This document shows, one piece after another, positions 22,401 through 31,023 of a DNA stretch of 64,000 nucleotides (positions within the stretch are counted from its first letter, which is position 1; every line of letters begins with the position of its first letter). Below the pieces are notes generated by a model that was given only the letters and a program-made list of their open reading frames with translations, ran no database searches and was not told the origin of the DNA. Source of the DNA: Mantamonas sphyraenae (Eukaryota > CRuMs > Mantamonadidae); NCBI GenBank assembly GCA_026936335.1, contig JAPMXV010000011.1, positions 226,544 through 290,543 of the forward strand, given 5' to 3'. Both the position numbers and the translations under genes were made by a program.

Positions 22401-25400
22401 CACCGTTTCAAACGTCACCGCGCCGGCCGCCGTCAGCTGCGACGGATCCGTCTGGCCGTTTGTGGACACGCGAACGTCATATGTCCCTGTGGGCAGGCTC
22501 GGCACGGTGCATACAACATGGGTCGCATTCAGCCTGGTTGCAGCCACACTTGTCGAGCCAAACTGAACGACGGTGTTGCCCGTCTCGATGAACCCGGAGC
22601 CAACAAGCGTCACCGGCACAGCCAAGCGAGCTGGAGAGATGGCTGGTTGGATCGTGTGCACCACGGGGCCACCTCCTGTTGTCAGGAACATCCCAGAGTT
22701 GTTTGTGTAGGTCTGACCATTGGTGGTCATCTCTACGGCCACGGTGCCGTTGGGCATGTTGTTGGGACTGGTGCACACCACCGTACTGACGCTGACGTAT
22801 GTGGCAGACACCTCCTGCTGCGCAAAGCGGCACTTGAGATTGGCGGCCGTGTCGTTGAACCCGTGGCCGCTCAGGGTGACCACCGTGCCTCCTTTCCACG
22901 GACCCCACTGAGGCGAAAGACCAGTCAGGCGGAAGGCTGTCAGGCTCAACCACTCGCTCCACTGTTGGCCATTTAGGGCCACCGCCACTTGGGCCCAGCC
23001 GCTGTGCTCCAACACGGGCAATTGCGCTTGGATTTGGGTGGCCGCTTGCCATGCACCGGCCACTGTCACGACTTGGCTCGACGGCGCAGGTGTACGCACT
23101 CGCACACGTATCTCGTTGCCTGTGTCTGCAAACGTTTTGCCTCCTCCGGCAGGGGCCAGATTCAACGTGATACCTGGAATGCCTGCTGGCACTGTGCTGG
23201 GTGTCACCGAGCCCAAGCCGTGCTCTGGGTACAGGAAGAAGGGTACTGTGTGGGCAAGGTACTGCCCTCCATTGGGTGACACCGAGATGTTGGCCAGTAG
23301 CGTTGCTCCCGCCGATAGGGCGCCGATTGCAAACGGTTGAGTGGTGGCCAAAATGGACTGTTCGGGGTCAAAACTCGCCGCGTACTCTTGGGAAGCTGTG
23401 GCATCTGAGGGGACGATGCGAACGCGTGGCTGGTCGCGGCCGTTGACCAGACCCGTGCCGCGTACGACGATCTGTGTGAAGCCTGTGTCCAAGCCCGAGC
23501 GAGGGGTCACCGAGGTCAACACAGTGGAATACGCTGTGAAATTGCCTCCTGACGCCGTGTGCCAGTGCTGGCCGTCCAGTGAGATGCGCACGGGCGAAGG
23601 GCCGACTTGCATGTTTGCAGCGGTCACGCAGACAATTTGTGTTGCGCTGAGCTGCGTGGGTGTGCTCAACTGTCCGCCGATACTGCATCGAGCAGTCTCT
23701 CGTGAGCGTGGAGACAGTTGCACGCTGTCGACAGCCACCACGGTGCCTCCCGACGTCGGCCCGCTCTTTCGTGCAAACGTGGTCACGATGGGAGAGAATA
23801 CCTCCATGGTAGGTGGGATGTAGCCTGATCCGGTGATGTTGGTGGGCACGAGGACACTGACGTTGCCAAGGGCTGAAAACACAGGTGTCGTGCAGGTGAT
23901 GCGTGAGGCGGACAAGCGCACACAATTGACGCCTGCAAGCTCGGTACCATTCTCTGTGCGCCACACCGGTTGTACATCCACTGGAAACAGGTTGCCTGTC
24001 AGATCGACGACTGTTCCGCCCTGAATTGGGGTCACAACTGGCTGAACAAACGAAACCACGGGGAAGGTGGCATTGCAATCTGTCTGCCCTGGCAAGAATG
24101 AGGTGGTGTCACCTGCACACGCGGTGCAGGTAGTCGCGCCCGCTTGGCCGTATGTGCCGATAGGGCAGGCCGAGCACTCGGTCAGAGACTTGTCGTAGGC
24201 GTTGCGAGGAGCCAGCACGGAGCCGCTGATACTCCCTGGTTCACACGTGGCATTGGTGGGCCTGAAAGCAGACAAAAGGATGCGAGTGTCACTTCCTCCT
24301 GTTGAGGTGAACCCTGTGATGTCCTGCGGGACGACGCCCACGGCCCAGTACTCCCCTTTGGGACCAACGGCCACGCCGTGGGCACGGTCAAACCCAGAAG
24401 TGCCCCAGACCCGCGAAAACACCTCGATGCCATCATTGGTCAGCACGCTCAGGAAAATGTCAGCGCTTCCGTACGTGGGTGTGAAGCCCAGGCCAACACC
24501 TCCCAGGACGGAATAGCCCACGGCAACCAGCCGATTCGTGTGTGGATCTGCCGTGATTGCATGAGGACCAAACGTGTTGCGGCCCCATGCCTTTGTCCAA
24601 ACCCGTGTGCCTGAGGTTGTCCAGCGTGTGAGGAACCATTCCTGGGAGGAAGCGAGTGTCTCTCCGTCAAATGGGCTCCCTAGAGCCAACCCAGTGACAT
24701 AGACGTCACCATTGCTCCCAATAGTGATGGATTCTGCTTCCTCTGCGTTGGTTGTGCTTGAACCCCACTGGCGCGTGAACTGACGCACGCCGTCTCCGTT
24801 CCATTTCACCATCACCACATCCTGTGAGCCAAGTTTGGTTTGGCCGTCCAGCTCTCCCTGTGAGCTACCAACCACGTACACGGCACCGGATGCGTCCACG
24901 GTAGCACTGGTCACCGTCTCGGCGTTGAACGTACCCAGCATCCTGGTCCAGAGCAGCGAGCCCGTGCTGTTCCACTTGGCCACAAACATGTCCTTGTTGC
25001 CGACGTAAGGCTGTCCTTCAAGCGACGCTTGCGTATGTCCGGCAATGAATGCGTTGTTCTGCGAGTCCAAAGCCAGAGTGAACGCGCGCACCTCACCGGC
25101 GCTGGAGCCAAATCTGTGCAACCAGCGCCGGTTTCCCGAACTGTCCAAGGAAAACACAAATGCCATGTCATAGTTGGTGTTGTACGGGTCCAGGCCTCCG
25201 ACGTCGTGCGTGGTGTAGCCGGCCCCGAAAACGTGATTCTGCGCTCCAATCGCAACTCCGTACACATACTCGCTGCCGACACCGTCCAATCGATGTGACC
25301 ACTGCACAGACCCTGAAGAGTTGAACTTCATCACGAATCCGTCCCGATTGAGACGTGCCTGCCCTGCTCCGCCCTCGAGGAAGCCCGCGTAGAAGCCACC

Positions 25401-25541
25401 GATGTACACAAAGCCCTCCGGGTCCACAGCGACGGCCCATGCAAACCTTTCTTCGAGCCCATTTCCCACCATGAGTGAGGAATCTGCTTGAGCGAGATTG
25501 CAAACCATGGATAGGAGAGCGAGAAGCGCGAGGACATGCAT
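19485..25541 (-). CDS. Giant IPT/TIG-repeat multi-span membrane protein (receptor-like)
   Basis: Intronless, about 2,018 residues from the ATG at 25541. I chose that ATG over an in-frame one at 25763 because it begins a clean signal peptide (MHVLALLALLSMVCNLAQA). Residues about 20-470 are repeated propeller-like units of the type AVAVDPEGFVYIGGFY. A cysteine cluster follows (CSACPIGTYGQAGATTC). Residues about 495-1,330 are a long run of IPT/TIG immunoglobulin-like domains (P-x-x-G-G-T-x-V). A second cysteine module (about 1,335-1,440; CKAGFF, CEACPENADC, CGTCSPGYFK) precedes about seven predicted membrane spans between 1,445 and 1,840 and a cytosolic tail of about 180 residues. The architecture suggests a cell-surface sensor or adhesion protein. 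No kinase, cyclase or other enzymatic domain is recognisable. The ligand is unknown. Confidence 0.8.
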   Translation of the reverse strand: MHVLALLALLSMVCNLAQADSSLMVGNGLEERFAWAVAVDPEGFVYIGGFYAGFLEGGAGQARLNRDGFVMKFNSSGSVQWSHRLDGVGSEYVYGVAIGAQNHVFGAGYTTHDVGGLDPYNTNYDMAFVFSLDSSGNRRWLHRFGSSAGEVRAFTLALDSQNNAFIAGHTQASLEGQPYVGNKDMFVAKWNSTGSLLWTRMLGTFNAETVTSATVDASGAVYVVGSSQGELDGQTKLGSQDVVMVKWNGDGVRQFTRQWGSSTTNAEEAESITIGSNGDVYVTGLALGSPFDGETLASSQEWFLTRWTTSGTRVWTKAWGRNTFGPHAITADPHTNRLVAVGYSVLGGVGLGFTPTYGSADIFLSVLTNDGIEVFSRVWGTSGFDRAHGVAVGPKGEYWAVGVVPQDITGFTSTGGSDTRILLSAFRPTNATCEPGSISGSVLAPRNAYDKSLTECSACPIGTYGQAGATTCTACAGDTTSFLPGQTDCNATFPVVSFVQPVVTPIQGGTVVDLTGNLFPVDVQPVWRTENGTELAGVNCVRLSASRITCTTPVFSALGNVSVLVPTNITGSGYIPPTMEVFSPIVTTFARKSGPTSGGTVVAVDSVQLSPRSRETARCSIGGQLSTPTQLSATQIVCVTAANMQVGPSPVRISLDGQHWHTASGGNFTAYSTVLTSVTPRSGLDTGFTQIVVRGTGLVNGRDQPRVRIVPSDATASQEYAASFDPEQSILATTQPFAIGALSAGATLLANISVSPNGGQYLAHTVPFFLYPEHGLGSVTPSTVPAGIPGITLNLAPAGGGKTFADTGNEIRVRVRTPAPSSQVVTVAGAWQAATQIQAQLPVLEHSGWAQVAVALNGQQWSEWLSLTAFRLTGLSPQWGPWKGGTVVTLSGHGFNDTAANLKCRFAQQEVSATYVSVSTVVCTSPNNMPNGTVAVEMTTNGQTYTNNSGMFLTTGGGPVVHTIQPAISPARLAVPVTLVGSGFIETGNTVVQFGSTSVAATRLNATHVVCTVPSLPTGTYDVRVSTNGQTDPSQLTAAGAVTFETVPPFVGTITPSSASLSGGTVLSVSGINILDASVAGSLRVWIKSTPAVIVELSSTPLVFTMPSLEGKVTVGPNGYVDVEVEVSTSGGALWSGDRRTLRVYRVPAFTSVFPRVMPLAGGTSVTLEGQFASVSETTLVRLQDSDGWQSDSVAASKSTTSVTAILPAYKRTNGAGATVKVWMALNGADWFDTQVSLTVYAQPSVLSVDPDRKTPGEVADVTIQGSGFFDSGSVVVQMGAGQVFVPKRLTATEIVVESPANHSTAVHLVEVSLDNGQHYASTRGVTLSVLQDVLSCPSNTDSIRSTPLDVTDCQCKAGFFREDGRPGLACEACPENADCVGLLTQPVAKVGFFRTGERRYVRCAVESACLGGASSTCAPGYQGILCGTCSPGYFKLGNTCQPCQAGSGGTVVLLVALFILYLFFVKKQGRAGPRKNTGKVAALAITHLQVISTFGEFRLNWPDSVESTLNSFSLANFNIDTASPECSVAQGWTAETRFWTAMLLPVLLAVGLLLRVAGQYLLSRWVLANGEAFGKAHPVFCAEPDATLPKWRYALSLVRHNVSTLFTEPEMVDHETMRRLVNEMVFSMGLLYITLCTRVLEVFDCSEVREGFSVMDTSPNVQCWVEDGVHARLVAPAVLFLFVYVLGTPAAFLAVMLRARDPEIRAQPEFQQKYSTIYSKYAPHYFWFEAMVLLRKASVVGVKLFATNLPALQGLLGMVVLGGAAQLQASFHPYKTSMQNNLEGILLVESLLLLVAGMVFVTGADSAGREGWEGLTMTVAVSVVVVCAWYVGRDVWQGVQDRQREGSMSEDDKSSAAVVGRFVAAVSPFVHADYHRQLAEIAENNLTVAEMEAVEDEVRTLRTTRRGTQAAVLESAREAIHEDDVFVWGLAYGELTVLAKVLQLLGESEIGIGALSVRLKSMGRTGVNAMKRISVRRMSVPHNSASPVEELELGVVAGATSVDQEKIKQDEEPEESL

Positions 25542-26073
25542 TGCGCCAAACACAAAATTTGTGCTGGTTCTGGTCCGCCGTTTCTCGCTCTGCAACACCG
25601 CACGGATTGATGACTGCCACCTGCAACTGCTGTTTATCAAAAGTGCAGTCGCACTCATTCGTTCTGCCGAAATAATTGAAATGGGAGAGCAGGGGCAAAA
25701 TGCCGGGGAGGCAAGGACTGGACCTGCCGTTTCCAGCACTGGAGACGAAGCTTCGCGCTCCATGCATGCTCTGGGCCCCAGAAAGACGTGAGGTTGAGCT
25801 CACGTGAACAACAAGTGTGTGCGCAAGGTGATCCTCATTGGCCACGGCTAGGTGGGCGGATTTCTCCAGAGAGGAGTGTCGCTCGCAGAACAAAAGGACA
25901 TGCATGCCAACGTCGTGCTCTGTTGTTCGCCCTCGTATCTCCTCCGAGTCCGATATCCAGCAACTACAGGGTGGGACCTCACCCAACTCAGCAAATCAGG
26001 AACAAGGAGTCTTCTTCAACACAGAGCTTTTCCATCAGAATCCGAGGACAACAGACACTGCCAATTCAACAGA
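25542..26073. other. Intergenic, 532 bp, between two minus-strand genes
   Basis: This stretch should hold the 3' end of the RRM/CCHC gene and the promoter and leader of the TIG-repeat gene. An in-frame upstream extension of the TIG-repeat frame reaches 25763 but does not look like protein. I see no convincing RNA gene, repeat or other coding frame. Confidence 0.5.
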
Positions 26074-27417
26074 TCACTGCGTGTGTTCGGAAACCACGCT
26101 CACCGATCCCGCGTCGCCCCCAGCTCCCTGCCCAGCACCCGCATCGCTCACACCGCCCGCGCTCGACATTGCCTGTCCTTGGCCACCAGACATGGACTGC
26201 TGCTGCTGCTGCTGCTGCTGTCCCTCGCCGCCGTTGTAACCGCCGTTGCCGTTGTTGCTGCTGCTCTCGCCACCGTTGTAGCTGCCCTGGTTGCCGCCGT
26301 AGCCTCCGTCGTTGCCGCCGTAGCTTCCGTCGTTGCCACCCTGGTTGTTGCTGCTTGCGTTGTCGTACCCGGTGTTGCTGCTTCCTTCGTTGCTGTTGTT
26401 GTTGTTGCCTCCATCGTAGTCGCGAGGGCCATCGTCGCGGCGCCCGTCGTAGCCACCACGGCGGTCGTCATAGCCACCACGGCGGTCGTCGTAGCCACCA
26501 CGGCGGTCGTCATAGCCACCACGGCGGTCGTCATAGCCACCACGGCGGTCGTCATAGCCACCACGGCGGTCGTCATAGCCACCACGGCGGTCATCATAGC
26601 CACCACGGCGGTCATCATAGCCGCTTCCGCCGCGGTACGGGTGGTATCCGCCGCCATAGCGATCGCCGCCATAGCGGTCGCCGCCATAACGGTCGCCGCC
26701 ATAACGGTCGCCGCCATAACGGTCGCCGCCGTAGCGTCCGCCACCGCCACCGCGGTTGTTCGGCTCACGGCACTCGCGGGCCATGTGGCCGAAGCCGCCG
26801 CAGTTGAAGCACTTCATGCCACTCTTTCCGCTGTGTGGACCCCCAACATCATGTTGCAACCGAGTCAGTCATTGGCTGTTCCGTCCTTGTTCGCGGACCC
26901 AACGGGGCGCACTGTCCGCATCCGGCCAAATCCAACGCTTGCAGCACGGAAAAAAAGAACATGCACGTCACACTTTGCGCCTGCGCAGGGCCTGTGTGCA
27001 CGCTCAACTCACCCGCCACCGCTGGGGCAGTCACGCGCCCAGTGTCCTTCCTCGCCACAGTGGAAGCACTTGCCCTCTCCCGGGTTCCTGTGCTCGCAGG
27101 AGCCAAGTGTCAGCCGTTTGCGGCGCGCGCATCACTCACCCCCCCTCCACGCGTCGCCTTTTTGGATGCCACACCACATACTTGGGTCCCTTGGCGAACT
27201 GCACTGTCACCAGCGAGCCGTCCATGTCGCTGCCGTCCAGCTTGAGCGAGGCCTCTGCGTCGCGCTCGTCCTCAAACTCGATGAAGCCGAAGCCGTGCTT
27301 GAGATCCACGCTGCGCACTGCGCCAAACTGGATGAAGCGGTCCTCCAGGTCGCGCTTGCCTGTGCGAGGCGACAGGCCTCCAATGTAGATGCGGTTGCGA
27401 AGGGGAAGAGGTTCCAT
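26074..27417 (-). CDS. RNA-binding protein: RRM, two CCHC zinc knuckles, RGG/YGG repeats
   Basis: Three minus-strand exons: 27140-27417, 27013-27087 and 26074-26830, with introns of 52 and 182 bp and consistent phases; 369 residues. Residues about 8-85 are an RRM with RNP2 IYIGGL and RNP1 [10 protein letters not shown]. The 75-base second exon encodes exactly one zinc knuckle ([14 protein letters not shown]). The third exon opens with a second knuckle ([14 protein letters not shown]) and then six RYGGD units, about nine YDDRRGG units, Asn/Gly-rich sequence and a Gln run. This order resembles plant RS2Z/RZ-1 and other glycine-rich splicing or RNA-chaperone proteins. Arg-Gly repeats are usual methylation and phase-separation elements. 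The ATG at 27417 is embedded in CCATGG, so a plus-strand ATG overlaps it. Confidence 0.88.
26447..26632. repeat. 21-bp coding minisatellite
   Basis: About eight near-perfect copies of a 21-bp unit (core CCACCACGGCGG) in the third exon of the RRM/CCHC gene. Each encodes Gly-Gly-Tyr-Asp-Asp-Arg-Arg on the minus strand. Differences between copies are mostly synonymous GTC/ATC or GTA/ATA changes, suggesting recent expansion with protein-level selection. Confidence 0.9.
26650..26745. repeat. 15-bp coding minisatellite
   Basis: About six tandem copies of a 15-bp unit encoding Arg-Tyr-Gly-Gly-Asp on the minus strand, next to the second zinc knuckle of the RRM/CCHC protein. The unit differs from the neighbouring 21-bp array, so two separate expansions built this tail. 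Confidence 0.88.
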
Positions 27418-27490
27418 GGTTGTTGTTGTTGGTGTTTTTGGTCCTTTTTCGGGTGGCGCCTCTGGAGCAGCCTCCACCAACCCATCCTCA

Positions 27491-28942
27491 ATGTCCCAAG
27501 CTCTCTGCGCAGGCAACTGTACAGCGCCTTCGCACGGCACTTGCGACATGGCCACCGGCGAGTGCCATTGCACAGGGCCCTGGGGCGGCGTGGACTGCGG
27601 CACACCCGTTCGCGTCAACTTTGACGTCCTCTGGCTGGAAGGCTTTGCCGGCGTCACCGCCGCGTTTTTCATCTTTACCTTGCTCGTGTACACGGTTGCG
27701 CGCGTCATCTTCATCAAGGGCCGCCAGGATGACATCCTCGACGACGAAGAGTACGCTTCCCTGCCTGACGGCGAGGACGCAGACGCTGCAAGCGTTAACA
27801 AGGACTCTCTCGGTGCCGACACAGCGTCGGCCGTGTCCTGGAACAGGCGTTCCAACTGGCTGGTGGCTGCTTCCATGCTGGTCGAGGCTGTCCAGCTCAT
27901 GAGCGCCGTGTTTGCAGCTCAGCCCAGCTTTCGCTGGACCTTTTTCGCTCCTCTCAACACAGGCACCACCCTCGCCCACGTGCTTCTCTTTGACCTGTAC
28001 AACCAGGCGTGGCACGACGCCCTCATTGCCACCAGTGTTGTCAGCTTTGTCTTTGTGCTCTATGTCGTCCGCATGTTCCGCAGCCTCGACCAGCTCCTTG
28101 GCCATCCGCTCTGGCGCACCTACCTCTGCGGTTCCTGGTGGTTCTCCATCTGGGTACTCCTCCCCTACTTCCTCACCCTCCCCTTTCAGCACCTCCTCTT
28201 CTCCGCCTACGCCTGCTCCTACCATGGCCTGACACAGCTGCCCGTCCTCACCCACGACCCGTCCATCGAGTGCTGGTCCGAACACCATATGCAGCTCATC
28301 ATCCTCCCGTCTTCCGTCCTCTTTCTCCTCATCCCGGCCTGGATGGCCAGCGCCTCCAAGTGGCAGACTCTGCCCGAGGCTGCGGCGGGCACTCAGCTAC
28401 GCTTCCCTCCTCATGCTCTCCTCCTTGCCTGCTCTGCCAAGATTGCCTACTCCTTGCTCACGGTCCTCTCCCAGTTCAACACTGCCCTCTTTATCGGCGT
28501 TCAGCTCTCCATGGCCGCTCTTCTCCTTGTCCTCCTCTTTCTCTTCTGGCCCGCTGCAAACCCACATCTCAACGCCTTTCTTGCCCTCCTCAACGGCATC
28601 TGGCTCTGGCTTCTCTCTTGCACCCTACTCAACTGGTATCTTGACGGAATGCTCATTGCGGCCGAGCATATCATGAATGTGGCCGAGATTGTCTTTTTCG
28701 TCGGCCTCCTCCTCATCCTCGTCCTCCATGTCGTCTACCCGGCCAACCGCATCTACGACGCTCTCCAGCAGTGCCTCAGCGATGCCGAGCAGCGCCGCCG
28801 TGAGCGAGCTCGTCATGCGCGCGCCCCTCTGGTCACCGAGCGCAACTACCACAGCGACGATGAAAGTGAAACCACAGGCAAGAAGAAGCGCAAGAAGCGG
28901 CGCAAGAAAAAGAAGAACAAGCAGGCGCCCGAGACAAGGTGA
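27491..28942 (+). CDS. EGF-like domain plus about nine-span membrane protein, function unknown
   Basis: From ATG 27491 the product is 483 residues. Earlier in-frame ATGs at 27416 and 27389 overlap the start of the divergent RRM gene and seem less likely. Residues about 6-38 form a compact six-cysteine EGF-like module (CAGNC...GTCDMATGECHC...GGVDC). About nine hydrophobic spans follow, beginning with the segment around LEGFAGVTAAFFIFTLLVYT and ending with IVFFVGLLLILVLHVVYP. A loop after the first span is acidic. The C-terminus is cytosolic in character and ends in a very basic KKKRKKRRKKKKNK tract. No N-terminal signal is clear, so the first span may serve as the anchor. I do not recognise the family; a chemosensor-like or transporter-like role would be speculation. 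Confidence 0.72.
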   Translation: MSQALCAGNCTAPSHGTCDMATGECHCTGPWGGVDCGTPVRVNFDVLWLEGFAGVTAAFFIFTLLVYTVARVIFIKGRQDDILDDEEYASLPDGEDADAASVNKDSLGADTASAVSWNRRSNWLVAASMLVEAVQLMSAVFAAQPSFRWTFFAPLNTGTTLAHVLLFDLYNQAWHDALIATSVVSFVFVLYVVRMFRSLDQLLGHPLWRTYLCGSWWFSIWVLLPYFLTLPFQHLLFSAYACSYHGLTQLPVLTHDPSIECWSEHHMQLIILPSSVLFLLIPAWMASASKWQTLPEAAAGTQLRFPPHALLLACSAKIAYSLLTVLSQFNTALFIGVQLSMAALLLVLLFLFWPAANPHLNAFLALLNGIWLWLLSCTLLNWYLDGMLIAAEHIMNVAEIVFFVGLLLILVLHVVYPANRIYDALQQCLSDAEQRRRERARHARAPLVTERNYHSDDESETTGKKKRKKRRKKKKNKQAPETR

Positions 28943-29002
28943 CACACAATCAACAACAAGGTATTTGGCTTTCTGTGGCCACTCACTCGGCTCACTCTTT
29001 GC

Positions 29003-30841
29003 TCATCCAGGCTGTCCGGCCAGACGGCGAAGATCGCCCACACGCAGGCCCTCCAGCGCAGACACACGCACCACTTCTTCTTCCATTGCCCGCTGCTGTG
29101 CCTCCTTGTCTGCTTGTGTGTTTTTCAACGACAGACGCACCTCGACCAGCTGGCTCTTCAACGCGTCCACCTGTTCTTCCAGCGCCTGCCTGGCCTGCGT
29201 CTCTTTGTTCAGTTGGACCTGCATGCCTTGGAACGCCCGCCTTTGCTGCTCTTGCATGCGCAAAAAGTCGCCTCGCATCACCACTTCGTGCTTCTCAATC
29301 ACAAAGTGCCGCTCGTCCTCCTCGCTCTCTTCACCCTCGTCGCCGTAGAGCGACTCTTGCTCCATGCCACTGTACGACGTTGCCGCACTTGCTTCACTGT
29401 ACACAGAGGCTGAGCGAGCACGTGCGTCTCCAAATCTTCGCCTTGGCGCGCTCGAGTCTCGTCCGCGCTCCACACGCAGCTGCACCTCGTGCAACACCTC
29501 CACCCCGTAGATGGGCACCCCAACTTGCACTTCCTCCAGTTCTCGTTTAACCATACGCATTCGCTCCACTGCATTCAGGCTCTCGTACGCATCCAGCTTG
29601 CGCTGAAGCTGAGACCTTGCGTTTTCTGCCTCCTCCAGCCGCAACTGGCATGCATGCAGTTCACTTGACAGCCTCTGTTCTCGCTGGGTCATTGCACTTC
29701 GCTCACGCTGGAGCCGCTGGTTCCTCGATGTCTCTCCGTGGCACACAGTGCGCAACTCCTTCAACATTTGCATCTGCGTCCATAGCTTGCTCTTGGCCTC
29801 TTCGTGCTCCTCTTGCAGCGCCTGCATGCGCATCTCGTCCCTGTGAATGCGATGGAAGCACTGACGCAGTTTGTCCACCAACTGTTTGACCCACGCTTTG
29901 AAATCGTCAAACAAAGCAAGCGTGTTCTCGGCCTCCAGCACATTGCGCCCGCCAATCATCACGCGTTCCTCGTCCTTGCCAAACACATGGTCTGACTCGC
30001 GTTTCAGGAAGGCTTCGATGCCCACACGGCTGTCTGCCATTTCACGCAAAGCCTGTGCAAATTCGCTCCGCAGCGAGTCTTCGACCCGCTTCTCATTCAG
30101 CCGCTTCTTTTCCAATTGCCCACGCAACGAGTCGCATTCCGCCTGGCTGGCTTCCAGCTGCTTCCTTTGCGCCACCACCTCGTTTGCGAGCTCGAGCAGC
30201 GTTGCCTGCACGCCAGCAGGGACAATCTCGGCTTGGGGTGCAGCTTTGTCCGTCTGCACCTCTGCGTGCACAAACATGCGCTGGCCCGAGCTCTTGAGCC
30301 TGTCAATCACTGCACCCAGCAGTTTGTTTTCGTCCTCCAACGCAACCAGCTTCTCCTGCAACTCAAACACCTCTGCTTCGCGCTCGTCGAGTTCATCCCG
30401 CAGCGCCTCGTTCTCTTCTTGCAGCTCCTCCACCACGTCCAGCTCTTCGTCTTCAGACGTGCTCGCGTACGCATCTGTGTTGGTTCCCTCCGCAGTTTGT
30501 GATTCTGGCTTCTCCGTTTCCGTGGGCGCGTGCTTCGCGCCGTCGTTGGTGGCCGAGCTGTTTGCGCGCGAACGCCGTTTGCCACCGACCTCCTCGTGTG
30601 CAGGCGGCACTTGCAGGGATTCCGTGACCCCCGGACTGCCTTGCTGGCTGTCACGCTCCATTTGCTCTTCCATCTGCTCCACGAGCTTCTCCAGATTCAG
30701 CTCAAACGAAGGCCGCGCGCGCTGAGTGCGTTCCCGCCTGGCGGAGTGTGGCCTGCGCGGCGGACGTCCACCCGATGCAGAGGATGCGTTCGAAGAAGAC
30801 CTCACACGCGATTTTGACACGGCTGCGCTGGTCGATGCCAC
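29003..30841 (-). CDS. Long coiled-coil protein, function unknown
   Basis: An open frame of about 612 residues, mostly heptad coiled coil in three blocks (about 140-200, 215-280 and 330-430), with a basic Ser/Arg N-terminus and an acidic Ser-rich break before the last coil (SYSGMEQESLYGDEGEESEEDE). The frame opens with GTG at 30841, not ATG. A tiny upstream exon starting at the ATG at 30970 with a GTGTAAGTG donor, joined near 30823, would supply a start, but this is tentative. The coil pattern is reminiscent of motor-adaptor or centrosomal proteins, but no specific signature is visible. It converges tail-to-tail with the EGF-like membrane gene, 60 bases apart. Confidence 0.65.
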   Translation of the reverse strand: MASTSAAVSKSRVRSSSNASSASGGRPPRRPHSARRERTQRARPSFELNLEKLVEQMEEQMERDSQQGSPGVTESLQVPPAHEEVGGKRRSRANSSATNDGAKHAPTETEKPESQTAEGTNTDAYASTSEDEELDVVEELQEENEALRDELDEREAEVFELQEKLVALEDENKLLGAVIDRLKSSGQRMFVHAEVQTDKAAPQAEIVPAGVQATLLELANEVVAQRKQLEASQAECDSLRGQLEKKRLNEKRVEDSLRSEFAQALREMADSRVGIEAFLKRESDHVFGKDEERVMIGGRNVLEAENTLALFDDFKAWVKQLVDKLRQCFHRIHRDEMRMQALQEEHEEAKSKLWTQMQMLKELRTVCHGETSRNQRLQRERSAMTQREQRLSSELHACQLRLEEAENARSQLQRKLDAYESLNAVERMRMVKRELEEVQVGVPIYGVEVLHEVQLRVERGRDSSAPRRRFGDARARSASVYSEASAATSYSGMEQESLYGDEGEESEEDERHFVIEKHEVVMRGDFLRMQEQQRRAFQGMQVQLNKETQARQALEEQVDALKSQLVEVRLSLKNTQADKEAQQRAMEEEVVRVSALEGLRVGDLRRLAGQPG

Positions 30842-31023
30842 GCTGCGACGGCGTGGGCGCTGGGAATGGCAGTGGAAAATGTGCGGGCGGATTTTTGGCG
30901 TGAGCTCGCCACAACGGTTGACAAAGATGCACTGGCCAAGAATTCAATGGAGATCACTTACACCTGTCATGGACGCCGGCCCCACTGGTTGCAGAGTTTG
31001 AGATTGCATTGGCACTGTGCACG

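Noticed and set aside
25542-25763. N-terminal extension of the TIG-repeat protein to 25763
   Set aside because: It would bury a clear signal peptide 74 residues inside the protein.
26447-26745. CRISPR or non-coding satellite
   Set aside because: The arrays are in frame, encode YDDRRGG and RYGGD units, and lie inside an RRM protein.
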